A stretch of 35,276 nt of DNA from Lingula anatina (GCF_001039355.2 NW_019775979.1:113072-148347), one strand, 5' to 3'. Shown: positions 1 to 9,204, numbered from the stretch's first letter. The notes: generated by a model not told the origin, from the letters alone. Translations and numbers: made by a program.

Positions 1-89
1 TTAAAAGGGTGATTCCTCCTTGACACTTGAAATAAACAAACTCATTAGTAAATGAGATTCATATACTAAAGAATCTGGAAGAAGATTTT

Positions 90-450
90 GAAGAATTATT
101 TTATGATGCTATGAATGCAATTCGAGCATTTAGTTGCACAAACTTTAAACTTTGTTCAAGAAGGGAAGAGGTTTTAAGACCTCACATAGATAAACTATAC
201 ATATACATTTATGTGAAAATTCCATCCCAGGTACCAATAGGTTTGGTGGGGATGAAATAGTGAAAAAGAATCAGTTACATGAAAATAGAATGAATTATCA
301 AGTGTCTAAGACACTGGTCCATCATATTGTGGGACTCCCAGAGGAAGCAGAGTTATCATGTGAGCTAGGGGAAGATATTTCCTTAGAGCAATGGATGTGC
401 AAAAGAAATGGCACTAATAGAGGTCATATTAGGACCTTTCACAGGCAATA
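90..450 (+). pseudogene. DIRS ORF1 (gag-like) C-terminal remnant
   Basis: Two frames carry coding-like sequence resembling the end of DIRS ORF1. The frame starting at 90 reads a helix-rich stretch containing CSRREEVLRPHIDKL. A second frame from about 242 reads FGGDEIVKKNQLHENRMNYQVSK-like sequence, the conserved segment that ends with a Lys-rich motif in DIRS gag-like proteins. A frameshift near 180-240 separates the two. The following residues up to the stop at 449 resemble the start of the RT-bearing frame only weakly. Function in an intact element would be nucleocapsid-like RNA packaging; this copy is broken. Confidence 0.55.
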
Positions 451-460
451 GGATACAAAT

Positions 461-1663
461 AATTCAGCATCATTGGATGTAGAAGTGTTGAAGGGAAATT
501 TAAAGTATGTCTTCAACATAACATTGCTAGTAGAATATTCCAGTGGGAATTGTTAACTTCTGATGCTTGGGTGTTACAGACTGTTATAAGTCTAAGATTG
601 ACGTTTATGGATGATTACATCCAAAACAGACAACACCATTGAAAGAAATAAGATTCAAAGAATCTGAAGAAAATTTAATTGATACAGAAGTTTCAACATG
701 TTTACATAAGTTGTCATTGTTGAAACACATAATGAAGAGGACAAATTTGTCAATACAATATATATTATAGGCCTAAAAGATGGCACAAGATGGATAATAT
801 TAATGTTTAACCTTTGAATAGGTTTATGAAGTAGCATAAGTTTGAAATGGATACTTTGAAGACAGTTTAAATTTATATGTCATAAAGAGTTCATGGCATG
901 CATAGATTCAGGCATCAGAAATGCATATCATATGCTAAGAATTTACAGAGCATCAGAAATTTCTCAGAATTGAGTGGAGAAATAAATCATACATTCTGCC
1001 CTTAAATGTGGCTATTCAGATGTTCTGGAGCATTTAAAACTTATGAAAGCCATTATGTGGAACATTAAAAAGGAAAGGAATATTATGATATCATACGTAG
1101 ATGACATTTATATACAAGATAGTTCAGAAAATGAATGTCTTTGGGCAGTGAAAGAAACTGTCAAGTTTTTCAAAACTTGTGGGGCTTTGATCCATGAAGA
1201 AAAGTTTGTATTATAATTAATCCCAACTCAAGAAATTGTATTTTGGGATTTGAAAACAAATTCTGAAAACATGACTGTGCAACTTGCCAACAAAAAGAAA
1301 GAAGTTCATAAAGAAAAGATTGATGTTTTTATAACAAGAGATGACGCATCTATTAGAGACACGGCAAAAATATTAGAAAAATATCAATGTCATGTTTGCA
1401 TGAGTCTGATATGGACAGTTGCATTATAGGAACTAGAGAGAGGAAAAATTAAAGCATTAAAAGAAAATAAAGATGATTATGAAGCTGTAATGGATTTTAC
1501 AGATAAAGGAAGTAGGCCTAGAATGTTGGTCTAGAAATATTTTTATATGCAACATGTAAAATTAATCATGGCAATGCACAGATTGAAATTCAATCGAATG
1601 CTACTCCTTTAGCATGGTTAGATGAATGTAGAAATATAAGAATTGGTGGATTCTTTACTGAAG
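461..1663 (+). pseudogene. DIRS reverse transcriptase segment, copy 1
   Basis: Reverse transcriptase domain of the DIRS element, in pieces. Recognisable blocks: an N-terminal region with SDAWVLQTV (about 555-590), a block with EHQKFLRIEWRNK (about 950-990), the catalytic YVDD box at 1094-1105, and the downstream thumb region with NSENMTVQLANKKK (about 1258-1300) and RDDASIRDTAKILEKY (about 1340-1390). In-frame stops follow KFVL, TVAL and the later LV. The same stops occur in copy 2, so the lesions predate or are shared by the duplication. It ends at an ambiguous base (1664) followed by an A run, exactly where copy 2 begins. Confidence 0.8.
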
Positions 1664-1680
1664 NAAAAAAAAAAAAAAAA

Positions 1681-2871
1681 AATTCAGCATCATTGGAAGT
1701 AGAAGTGTTGAAGGAAAATTTAAAGTATGCCTTCAACATAACATTGCTAGTAGAATATTCCAGTGGGAATTGTTAACTTCTGATGCTTGGGTGTTACAGA
1801 CTGTTATAAGTCTAAGATTGACGTTTATGGATGATTACATCCAAAACAGACAACACCATTGAAAGAAATAAGATTCAAAGAATCTGAAGAAAATTTTGTT
1901 GATACAGAAGTTTCAACATGTTTACATAAGTTGTCATTGTTGAAACATAATGAAGAGGACAAATTTGTCAATACAATATATATACTAGGCCTAAAAGATG
2001 GCATAAGACAGATAATAATGTTTAACCTTTGAATAGGTTTATGAAGTACCATAAGTTTGAAATGGATACTTTGAAGACAGTTTAAATTTATATGTCATAA
2101 AGAGTTCATGGCATGCATAGATTCAGAAATGCATATCATATGCTAAGAATTTACAGAGCATCAGAAATTTCTCAGATTTGAGTGGAGAAATAAATCATAC
2201 ATTCTGCCCTTAAATGTGGCTATTCAGATGTTCTGGAGCATTTAAAACTTATGAAAGCCATTATGTGCAACATTAAAAAGGAAAGGAATATTATGATATC
2301 ATACGTAGATGACATTTATATACAAGATAGTTCAGAAAATGAATGTCTTTGGGCAGTGAAAGAAACTGTCAAGTTTTTCAAAACTTGTGGGGCTTTGATC
2401 TATGAAGAAAAGTCTGTATTATAATTAATCCCAACTCAAGAAATTGTATTTTGGGATTTGAAAACAAATTCTGAAAACATGACTGTGCAACTTGCCAACA
2501 AAAAGAAAGAAGTTCATAAAGAAAAGATTGATGTTTTTATAACAAGAGATGACGCATCTATTAGAGACACGGCAAAAATATTAGAAAAATATCGATGTCA
2601 TGTTTGCATGAGTCTGATATGGACAGTTGCATTATAGGAACTAGAGAGAGGAAAAATTAAAGCATTAAAAGAAAATAAAGATGATTATGAAGCTGTAATG
2701 GATTTTACAGATAAAGGAAGTAGACCTAGAATGGTGGTCTAGAAATATTTTTATATGCAACATGTAAAATTAATCATGGCAATGCACAGATTGAAATTCA
2801 ATCGAATGCTACTCCTTTAGCATGGTTAGATGAATGTAGAAATATGAGAATTGGTGGATTCTTTACTGAAG
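1681..2871 (+). repeat. DIRS reverse transcriptase segment, copy 2 (direct duplicate of 461-1663)
   Basis: Near-identical direct repeat of 461-1663, differing by scattered substitutions and small indels (for example a 7-base block present near 905 in copy 1 is missing near 2121). It holds the same RT blocks: EHQKFLRFEWRNK near 2155-2195, YVDD at 2302-2313 and the thumb region, with the same stop codons. Unlike copy 1 it continues directly into the RNase H part, so copy 2 is the one in the natural element context. The junction (N plus poly-A at 1664-1682) looks like an assembly join or a haplotype duplicate rather than a biological insertion. Confidence 0.85.
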
Positions 2872-3420
2872 AATTTTATTCTGTCATGATAATTTCAATG
2901 CATTTGAATTGCTTGTTATAAAATGGCGTTACATGCCTTAATTCAAAATATCGAAGGAAAGATATGATAATACTACTGCAGTTGCATATATTACACGTGA
3001 GGTTTTGAAATCTTCGTGATCAATTTGTGATGAAATAATATCACAAATATAGAAAAAAAGCAAACATTACATTGAAAATGACATATGGCTTACTGCTAAT
3101 TATTTGCCTGGAATGTAAAATGTAAAGGCATATAAGGAATCAAGAAATGTGAATATTACAACTGAATGGTCACTAAATATTATGTATTTAAAAAGTGACA
3201 GATATATTAGCTATGCCACATATAAATTTTATTAGATCAAGATCAATTAGCAAATGAGGAATATTTGCTGCTTGGAAACCAGAACCTGGTACTGAATACA
3301 ACAATGTTTTTGATATCTTAGGAGAATGTATTCCTCCTTTTCAGTCTGATGCTCAGGATAATCAAGAAGTTTTGGGAAAGATCAGGCAGATGCTTAAGTT
3401 GTGATACCTTTATGGTTGAC
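2872..3420 (+). pseudogene. DIRS RNase H and connector remnant
   Basis: Continuation of the DIRS pol frame. Near 2961-3010 it reads DNTTAVAYIT, the DIRS RNase H motif with a catalytic Asp. This is followed by a ICDEII segment, ENDIWLTANYLPGM (about 3073-3115) and a NVNITTEWSLN end, all as in DIRS RNase H, with stops in between. Downstream (about 3265-3400) another frame reads FAAWKPEPGTEYNNVF and ECIPPFQ, matching the connector between RNase H and recombinase, where DIRS proteins carry a SWKPDP-like motif. Non-functional. Confidence 0.75.
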
Positions 3421-3539
3421 GCAAGCATGGCTCAATTAATTTAAAGGAAATATTCACTAGAAGATATTCCTATTCTTTTACTGCCAGCAACAACAGTATT
3501 AACATCTTTTCTCACCAGAAAGGGGTGACACACCCAATA

Positions 3540-4500
3540 GGAGACTGTATGAAATTTTTGGCATGCAAAGTATCAGGAAAACTGTTAAGTCAGATAGAAT
3601 TACAGAGAAAGCTATTGAAATCATATTTAAAGCATGTGCAAAAAACCACTATTCAGTCTATATTAAAAAGTGGAGAATGTTTTCAAATAAAGTGAAGGTC
3701 GTTTTGAATATAGACCAACTACAGCAATGTGCTAGACTTTTAAGTACATCTCTATGAAGATGGCTCAAATAACAGTGCTATAGACACTGCTAGATATGCA
3801 TTATCAACAACTATTGGCATTGTTGCTTCGACGGTTGGGAGACATCCTTAGATTATATGGTTCTTGAAAGGAGTTTTTAACACTGACCCAGTGCACCCAG
3901 ATATCAGAAAGTTTGACATGTATCAATTGATTAACATTACTTAAGAAAACTGTCACCAGTAAGACAGTTATCATTGAAAGATTTTTTTCAATGAAGTTTA
4001 TCATCCTCATGTCTCTTACATCTGCACAAAAAGATTTTGTGCATTTATTGAAGTTCAGAGAGTTAGAACTTCACAAGAACTGTTTTATTTAAAATCAAAG
4101 AAACTTTGAAACAGTTCAAGACCAGGTGTTGGTACAACATTTACATTTTTATGGTACCCCCTAAATAGGGGTTTGCATACATTGATATGTGTTAAAGAAT
4201 ATTTGAAAAGAACAAAACCATTAATAAATGGCAAAGTAGAAAAAAAAAATATTAGTTATTGAAAGCCTTTTTTCATCCATTTCAAGAGATACAATATCAA
4301 GATGGATTCGGATGTTGATGCACCAAGCATGTGTATAAGAATCATTTAAGGCTCATTCAACCCAAGCTGCAGCAGTGTCAGCAGCATAATTTCCCGTATA
4401 TGATATTTTTAAAAGCAGCTTGATGATTTTCAAGCAAAGCTTGCTAAGTACTACAATAAACCTGTTGAAGGGAAAGAATTTTCTAAAGCAGTTTGAATAA
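3540..4500 (+). pseudogene. DIRS tyrosine recombinase remnant
   Basis: Tyrosine recombinase of the DIRS element, in at least three frames. The N-terminal core-binding part lies at 3563-3757 (AIEIIFKACAKNHYSVYIKKW), followed by AIDTARYALST near 3780-3815 and WFLKGVFNTDPVHPDIRKFD near 3860-3920. A LRKLSPVRQLSLKDF block (3941-3990) then shifts frame. The box-I arginine position reads Lys (SAQKDF, about 4018-4035), the H-x-x-R motif reads HSTQ (about 4354-4365), and the region of the nucleophilic Tyr survives as LAKYYNKPVEGKEFSKAV in another frame (about 4440-4495). At least two catalytic residues are therefore lost besides the frameshifts. Confidence 0.8.
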
Positions 4501-4616
4501 TTGGAAAAGTTATGTAGTATTATATTTTGAGCTAAACTTGCTCTCGTGACCAGCAAGCTTCGAACTGTAAAGATATGCGCAAGTGCGCATGTGCTCTCGC
4601 ATAAAACGGGAATCTC

Positions 4617-4726
4617 GTATGACCTCATTTGTATAGAAACGAAATAGAATTCAAAAATTAAATGAGATTTATTGAAATTTAATTGAAATTCTATGAAGTT
4701 TCTAATACAAATGAGAGGTCATACGC
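4617..4726. repeat. Long near-perfect hairpin (foldback)
   Basis: The two ends are inverted copies: GTATGACCTCATTTGTAT at the left pairs with ATACAAATGAGAGGTCATAC at the right (3-base indel). The inner arms also pair (ATAGAATTC...ATTAAAT against AATTTAATTGAAATTCTAT), leaving a short loop near GAGATTTATTG. It lies just after the recombinase remnant, so it may be part of the DIRS terminal or internal complementary region. It could equally be an independent foldback MITE. Confidence 0.75.
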
Positions 4727-4845
4727 CCACCCACCTCCCCTATTCCACAGCAAAAAAGGGGGAGGGGGAGGAGTGCCTGGTTTACATAGAAACATGTAAA
4801 ACCACAATTATGGGTTGATATTTATAATGAACCTAAGATAACTTG

Positions 4846-5360
4846 NGACACACTTACGACAAAATATCGGCCTGTCTGCGCTGCTCCACGACAACTTTTC
4901 AACTAGTCGGGCGAGAATCAAACATGTTTGATTTTTAAACGTTGTACTGTAGTGTGTGCGCTTTCCTACGACAATTTGTCGCGCTGATCATTATCTTCAG
5001 CCAATGGTTGCGCCATCTGATATCGCCGAGCTCCTTAACCAGGTTATTATATGACCCCTGTTCAATACCATGACGCAGCCATGTCTTTACCCAACAGGAT
5101 CCTTGCTTCTTTGCCTGCCGTTTATAGCAAGTAGGCAATCAATGCTTTCTTAATCTTTTTTCTCTTCGAGCGTGAAATTGCAGCCATTTTGAAACAACGC
5201 CCCACCTCGCGGACGAGATAATAACTATGTCACTTTCACGACACCAGTCGGCGCTTTGTTGCGACAGCTTGTCGTGTGTGTGCGCTGATCTCATCCAGGA
5301 CGACCGATCGGCCAACTTTTGTCGGCCGGCGAAAAATTGTTGTGTGCGGCGGGCTTAAAA
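4846..5360 (-). mobile_element. PIF/Harbinger remnant, probably non-autonomous
   Basis: CpG-richer insert containing an N-terminal Harbinger transposase fragment on the minus strand, with repeated GCGC / ACGACAA / TTGTCG words on both sides (4860-4990 and 5225-5350). The ends look roughly inverted (CACAC...CGACAA-type sequence at the left, GCCCGCCGCACACAAC on the minus strand at the right), but no clean terminal repeat or target duplication can be fixed. An unknown base sits at the presumed left end (4846). The coding part stops after about 60 codons and runs straight into the other end, as expected for an internally deleted copy. Confidence 0.5.
4990..5187 (-). pseudogene. PIF/Harbinger transposase N-terminal fragment
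   Basis: From an ATG at 5187 (Kozak-like AAAATGGCTG) the minus strand reads MAAISRSKRKKIKKALIAYLL, then a stop. In a shifted frame it continues with KKQGSCWVKTWLRHG, GSYNNLVKELG and WRNHWLKIMIS. A basic start, a W-V/W-WL box and a Y-x-x-L-x-x-EL segment are the typical opening of animal Harbinger (HARBI1-like) transposases. The catalytic DDE part is absent. One frameshift near 5124-5135 and the internal deletion make it inactive. Confidence 0.7.
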
Positions 5361-5443
5361 TTGACTGTTGTAATGTCTGTACTGGCAGAAGAGGACGGTG
5401 CATTTGTTGATTGTGTTGTACTTGGTAGTAGTGTACCAAAAAT

Positions 5444-6102
5444 TTAACAGAAAAGTTCACCATCATCATCATCATCATCATCATCACCATCATTATCAAT
5501 ACTAGGCAAGTCCGCAAGTAACCTTATGTACACACAGCCTGATGGAGCTATATATTTTATCAAGAGCTTTGAGTCAATTTTTCTTGAAACTGGAATATTC
5601 GGTTTAACAAGTGTTCCAGAACATTTTTTTTATAATTTCAAATGCAAATCCTTTCATTTCAGCACCTTTAAGAAGAGCAGATAGTTCTTTCTCTAACTGG
5701 GTCAATGTCCAATCTCTGTTGATTTCAAAGCCAGAAATAATTCTTCTGTATTTTTCAAGCTCAACTCTTTCCCTATTGGATGGAACTTTATTGTGACAGT
5801 ATTCTATAACCACAACATCTTTAGACACAGTAGCCGACTCATATGGTCGCCCTGCAGTATTGCGTGAGTACAGTGTTGGTCTTGCCGGTAAACTATGACT
5901 TCCTCGACTCAGCGAAGGGTGAGCATGTGCACTTGAAAAGTATGAGTTTCTTCCAGTTGATGTCCTTGCTACAGTCGGAAATCGCGCCTGAAGCTCAGAG
6001 AGGGAGTTTGAAGAGGTTGTCCTTCGCCTGTTAACAATGTTTGACAGTTTCTGCAATTTTTTGAAGTTCATCTCGATCATCATCAGTCCATTGCTCCGCC
6101 AT
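5444..6102 (-). CDS. Conserved-type protein with acidic poly-Asp tail; two homopolymer frameshifts
   Basis: Starts at ATG 6102 in a good context (AAAATGGCGG), opening MAEQWTDDDRDELQK. Coding then runs in a second frame through VNRRRTTSSN and LSELQARFPTV to a conserved-looking core with KDVVVIEY, ISGFEINRDWTLTQLEKEL and FAFEIIKK, then in a third frame through GTLVKPNIPVSRKID, GCVYIRLLADLP, a run of eight Asp and GELFC-stop. Both frame changes fall exactly at A runs in sense orientation (plus-strand T runs 6057-6062 and 5624-5631). Removing one A at each gives one open frame of about 218 codons, which suggests sequencing errors rather than decay. The core resembles the N-terminal region of invertebrate multi-gene proteins that often carry a HECT domain further on. 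No HECT part is seen, and a Harbinger insert follows. Function unknown. Confidence 0.6.
5459..5486. repeat. (ATC)n trinucleotide microsatellite
   Basis: Eight ATC units with imperfect flanking units. On the minus strand it encodes the Asp run at the C-terminus of the 5444-6102 gene. In another frame the same tract gives a Met run, which is a shadow. Confidence 0.9.
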
Positions 6103-6254
6103 TTTGACAGATGATCGCAAGGGTTCATGGGAAACTCCATGTATAGTGGAGCGCGCGATGCAATATGGGATGCAATAATTAATTCCAGAGAAGGAAAAAA
6201 TAATTCGTGCTCACGAAAAATTAAATCTTGTTTGAAATGAGAGGAAAACAACAA

Positions 6255-6724
6255 AAAAGTTATTGTAAGACTATGTATATTTAAATAAAGTACGTGAATG
6301 TAATTCTAAGAGTACAAATAAATAATTAGGACACCTAGCATAATAAGTTATTCACGTAGTACATATAATATTTTCCTACTAACAAAAAATTAATTACATG
6401 TATTTTGACCTATTTGGGCCCCCATATGTACTTGTATCCTATTGGTTAAGTACTGTTGTTATATATTTGTTTTGATATTCAAGCATTTTTTCAACAAATT
6501 GAGATATGTTTGTATATACTGTACATACTCCTAAAATCAACAATATAAAAGCATCTGTTACTTAAATGTGTAGTGTCAGTACCCTCAAATCAAAGCTGAA
6601 TGGGCATAAAATAATTAATATTGTGTGCTAAAAATTTGGGGATTCATAGTTAAGATGTTTATCTACTCATCAGTTACAAAATAAAACTAATGCATCAGAG
6701 TTCATTTTTTACTCAATATGACCC
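6255..6724. other. AT-rich intergenic stretch, no feature seen
   Basis: No coding, RNA or clear repeat signal. It separates the start of the 5444-6102 gene from the end of the MADF gene reading frame. Confidence 0.5.
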
Positions 6725-6728
6725 CTAC

Positions 6729-8112
6729 TCAGCGGCGGATCCAGACATATTTTCTGACAGGCTTCCAAATTATCTTTATTGATCCATCCTCCATTTTTGA
6801 CCGTCTTCCGACAGAAAAAATTATGTACCCATCAATGCAAACTCGAAAATCTGACTTTCTTCCGGAAGACCCAGAAGACGGCCTAAATCCGCCCCTGCTA
6901 CTGTACTTGGTACCCCTGATTGTGAAACGGCTGATAGTGCAGGCATATAATATAATTGTGTTTTTATTTTCACAGATACATAGGGGAGAGTCTACGTCCA
7001 GATTAGAGATTGATTGCCTAATTGAGATATACTGATCGAAAGATTGTAATTTCTCTATAAGCCATCTCGTTTTTTTGGAAATGTCCTTCCTTGCACTTCT
7101 ACTTGGCTTTGGCTTCTTTGCTTTGGTGTAACTAATATGAAGTGACCGTATCTTTGCTTTTACCCAGGAAGCTAAAAATGTAAAAAGTATAACATTTATT
7201 TAAAAAAAGGAGGGAACTGGGTATTTTATATTTTTAGGGGCAGGTAGGCCTAAAAAGGCCTCAGTTCGAGAAAATCCTCTTTTTTTAGAATTAATTTATA
7301 GGCCTATCTTTTTAAATTTAAACAGTGGCATTGCTGTTGTCACAATTTAACCAGTTTGACAATATATGCTTGAAAAATTATTCATTGTTTTACATGCACG
7401 TTGAAACTGGGGTTGCTTAAGTCAACAATTTCTAATCCAATTACATGCAAAACATATTAAACTGCAACGTATTAGTCTGAACAGTGCAACAATGTTAGGC
7501 AACATTCAATCAATTTTTTAAAAATAAAAATAACCATAATTTTAAAAATATAAAAGTAGGTATAAACTCATTCATGCACTGTCCAATGCATCATGCTCAA
7601 CAACAAAATTCAAACAAATATTTAGAAAACATATACCAACTTGGACTGTTGTTTTGATCAAATCACCTGAAATATAATAGGAAGTACAAACTATAATATA
7701 TTCAAATTACTGTTTTTCTTTTTATCAAGAGCTTGTAAAATATGTGGGTATTACCTCCAATATTTCTGTGACTGTCNATTTAACCAGTTTGACATTAATA
7801 TGCTTGAAAATCATTCATTGTTTTACATGCACGTTGAAGCCATGCCTAATGCTTTAAACGAGAGCGTGGTTGAATTTTAATTTTTTTTCAAACAACAAGA
7901 ACTTGAAAAAGACATCAGACATGCTGAAGCCTGGCAGTTTCCTCACTGGTTTGTTCCAGATGAGTTGCTATCTTCTCAACAGCAAGATCACGTTTTTCTT
8001 TGTCCTTGAAGTCCGATGATCTAATATCATATAAGCAGAGATGCTCCTGCCATATGTCAACAAATTTGTCCTCTAATATGGCTTCAGACACTACCTCATT
8101 GGGGGCTGCCAT
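6729..8112 (-). CDS. MADF-domain protein, two exons (8112-7947 and 7171-6729)
   Basis: Exon 1 starts at ATG 8112 (AGAAAAATGG) and encodes the first half of a MADF (Myb/SANT-like) domain: FVDIWQEHLCLYD, then SSDFKDKEKRDLAVEKIATHLEQ. It ends at a strong donor (A|GTGAGG, intron from 7946). Exon 2 follows an acceptor TTTTTAG at 7172-7178 and supplies the second half: WVKAKIRSLHISYTK, then KTRWLIEKLQSF and SISNL. The split codon joins in phase (1+2), and both halves fit the family order. MADF domains bind DNA in insect-type transcription factors and in proteins of Harbinger transposons. The exon 2 frame stays open through MITE copy A and stops at its outer edge (6731-6729), giving about 202 residues. 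Alternatively a donor near 6990 (GTGAAA) removes the MITE. No BESS domain seen. MADF identity is confident; the 3' structure is not. Confidence 0.7.
6730..6897 (-). mobile_element. CAGSGGCGGAT MITE, copy A, with 5-bp target duplication
   Basis: A 168-bp element with inverted ends (CAGCGGCGGATCCAG at the left, CTAAATCCGCCCCTG at the right) flanked by the direct repeat CTACT (6725-6729 and 6898-6902). It is the reverse complement of the element at 8196-8362 along its whole length. Internal CGGAAGAC words are repeated. CAG-starting ends with GGCGGATC recall hAT-type MITEs, but hAT usually makes 8-bp duplications, so the superfamily is left open. It lies within the open reading frame of the MADF gene second exon. 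Confidence 0.85.
7179..7945 (-). other. Intron of the MADF gene, with local duplication
   Basis: AT-rich intron. It contains a 61-base segment (7345-7405) repeated at 7778-7838 with a few differences. The second copy starts immediately after an unknown base at 7777. No other element recognised. Confidence 0.55.
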
Positions 8113-8195
8113 TTTTCTTTGTTTCCGGCTACCGGCATATGTGCATTGTTGGCATGGCTTGAGCAATCAGCGCTTGCACCCCGCACACGCTGAGC

Positions 8196-8362
8196 CAGGG
8201 GCGGATTTAGGCCGTCTTCTCGGTCTTCCGGAAGACGGTCAGATTTTTAAGTTTACATTGACGGGTATCTAATGTTTTCTGTCGGAAGACGGTCAAAAAT
8301 GGAGGACGGATTAACAAAGATAACTAGAAGACTGTCAGAAAATAACTCTGGATCCGCCCCTG
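8196..8362 (+). mobile_element. CAGSGGCGGAT MITE, copy B, with 5-bp target duplication
   Basis: A 167-bp element, CAGGGGCGGATTTAG at the left and CTGGATCCGCCCCTG at the right, flanked by TGAGC on both sides (8191-8195 and 8363-8367). It aligns end to end with the reverse complement of copy A. It sits about 80 bp upstream of the MADF start codon, so it lies in the presumed promoter or 5' leader. The independent 5-bp duplications at both copies fix the element ends exactly. Confidence 0.87.
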
Positions 8363-8514
8363 TGAGCCATTTACCTCAAGAGACAAAAAATATCAAACAC
8401 GTGAGATGTTTTGCTCAGCCGCGCGAGAGGCAAAAATCTCACCATAATACCCCCGCAAATGATGAGAAAACGGCGCAGTGCAAGTGGCTCGTGGCATTTG
8501 CTCACCGTGTGCGA

Positions 8515-8830
8515 GGGCTTTTATCAAGTAAAAATAGATTGACGAGCTCAAATGACTCAGCGCCGCCGTACGATCCCATTGTGATCTTAAACAAAGCTGA
8601 ATCATCCTTTTTGACCCATGCAAGTTTTTTGTGGAAAAGTAGAGGATTTGGCTTGTGTCGCTATTTGTTTTTCTTCCTCAGAGATACTAACTTCGACGCG
8701 AAGACCAATGCATCTGTGAATAGCTTTTGCGTTATAGAAGGGTAGAAGTGGACAATATCAAATGTTAAAAACATGCAGTTTTTCTTATCAACTAGACTTT
8801 TAAACCAGTTTATAGCCGAAATAGTCTTTT
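8515..8830 (-). pseudogene. Reverse transcriptase fragment (FDI-FYPSI type)
   Basis: On the minus strand one frame reads AINWFKSLVDKKNCMFLTFD followed by IVHFYPSITQKLFTDAL (about 8815-8700). After a frameshift another reads LAWVKKDDSALF, ITMGSYGGAESFEL and NLFLLDK (about 8630-8515). FDI-x-x-FYPSI followed by a WVKK...TMG-YDGAE block is the order of RT domains found in many copies in cnidarian, amphibian and other animal genomes. The class (Penelope-like or other) is not certain. It is cut off at both ends, on one side by a TTAA-flanked MITE. Confidence 0.6.
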
Positions 8831-8863
8831 TCCAGTATATATGTATTATATACAGAAACTTAA

Positions 8864-9200
8864 AGGGATAATAACTCTTCGTATGAAATCTGTATTTCAC
8901 AATAAAAACATTGTGAATGACTCATGAAAATATAATATATCCTGTTTTCCCACAAAAACGGCTGTTATAGCTATTATTCTGATATCTGAGCTTGTCTTTA
9001 GACCACGTGACCTCCATTGATGGCTATACTCTGTTAAAATCTCTTAAGAGATTTTAACAAAAAACCAAACTTTTTAGAAAAAAACCAGGGACTAACTTTG
9101 AATGTAAAAATGGATTCATTTACCATTGGTCAGTATGGGAAAATTGTTGTTTACTCCAGGAAAATTCATTTTTTGGCCAAAACGAAGAGTTATTATCACT
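8864..9200. mobile_element. TTAA-flanked MITE (Kolobok- or piggyBac-like)
   Basis: A 337-bp element with inverted ends AGGGATAATAACTCTTCGT (left) and ACGAAGAGTTATTATCACT (right), flanked by TTAA at 8860-8863 and 9201-9204. TTAA target duplications are made by piggyBac and Kolobok transposases, and the AGGG start favours Kolobok. It holds no coding capacity. It contains a perfect 26-bp palindrome at 9033-9058. It separates the RT fragment from the transposase fragment, so it was inserted into older repeat DNA. Confidence 0.82.
9033..9058. repeat. Perfect 26-bp palindrome inside the TTAA MITE
   Basis: GTTAAAATCTCTT followed at once by its exact reverse complement; no loop. Confidence 0.9.
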
Positions 9201-9204
9201 TTAA

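Larger units (their letters stand above)
1..4530 (+). mobile_element. Degenerate DIRS-type (tyrosine recombinase) retrotransposon
   Basis: Remnant of a DIRS-order retrotransposon, which integrates with a tyrosine recombinase instead of an integrase. The coding modules follow the DIRS order: ORF1 tail (about 90-330), reverse transcriptase (461-1663, repeated at 1681-2871), RNase H (about 2940-3200), connector, and tyrosine recombinase (about 3560-4500). All modules are split by stops and frameshifts, so no intact product is encoded. The left end lies outside the window. The right end is not defined, but a hairpin at 4617-4726 could belong to the terminal or internal complementary region. The RT alone could suggest a gypsy-like element. 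The recombinase module, with its HST-box and KYYNKPV segment, decides for DIRS. Confidence 0.85.

Noticed and set aside
1-4500. First reading of the RT (YVDD) as a Ty1/copia or gypsy element
   Set aside because: The downstream DNTTAVAYI RNase H block and the tyrosine recombinase motifs, and the lack of protease and integrase, fit DIRS instead.
5236-5517. Minus-strand open frame with a long Met run
   Set aside because: It is the wrong frame of the (ATC)n tract; the Asp frame joins the upstream gene.
6660-6690. Hammerhead-ribozyme-like CTGATGAG on the minus strand
   Set aside because: No GAAAC core or closing stems at the required spacing.
8000-8745. Plus-strand open frames opposite the MADF exon and MITE copy B
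   Set aside because: Antisense shadows; the minus strand carries the domain, splice donor and better start context.
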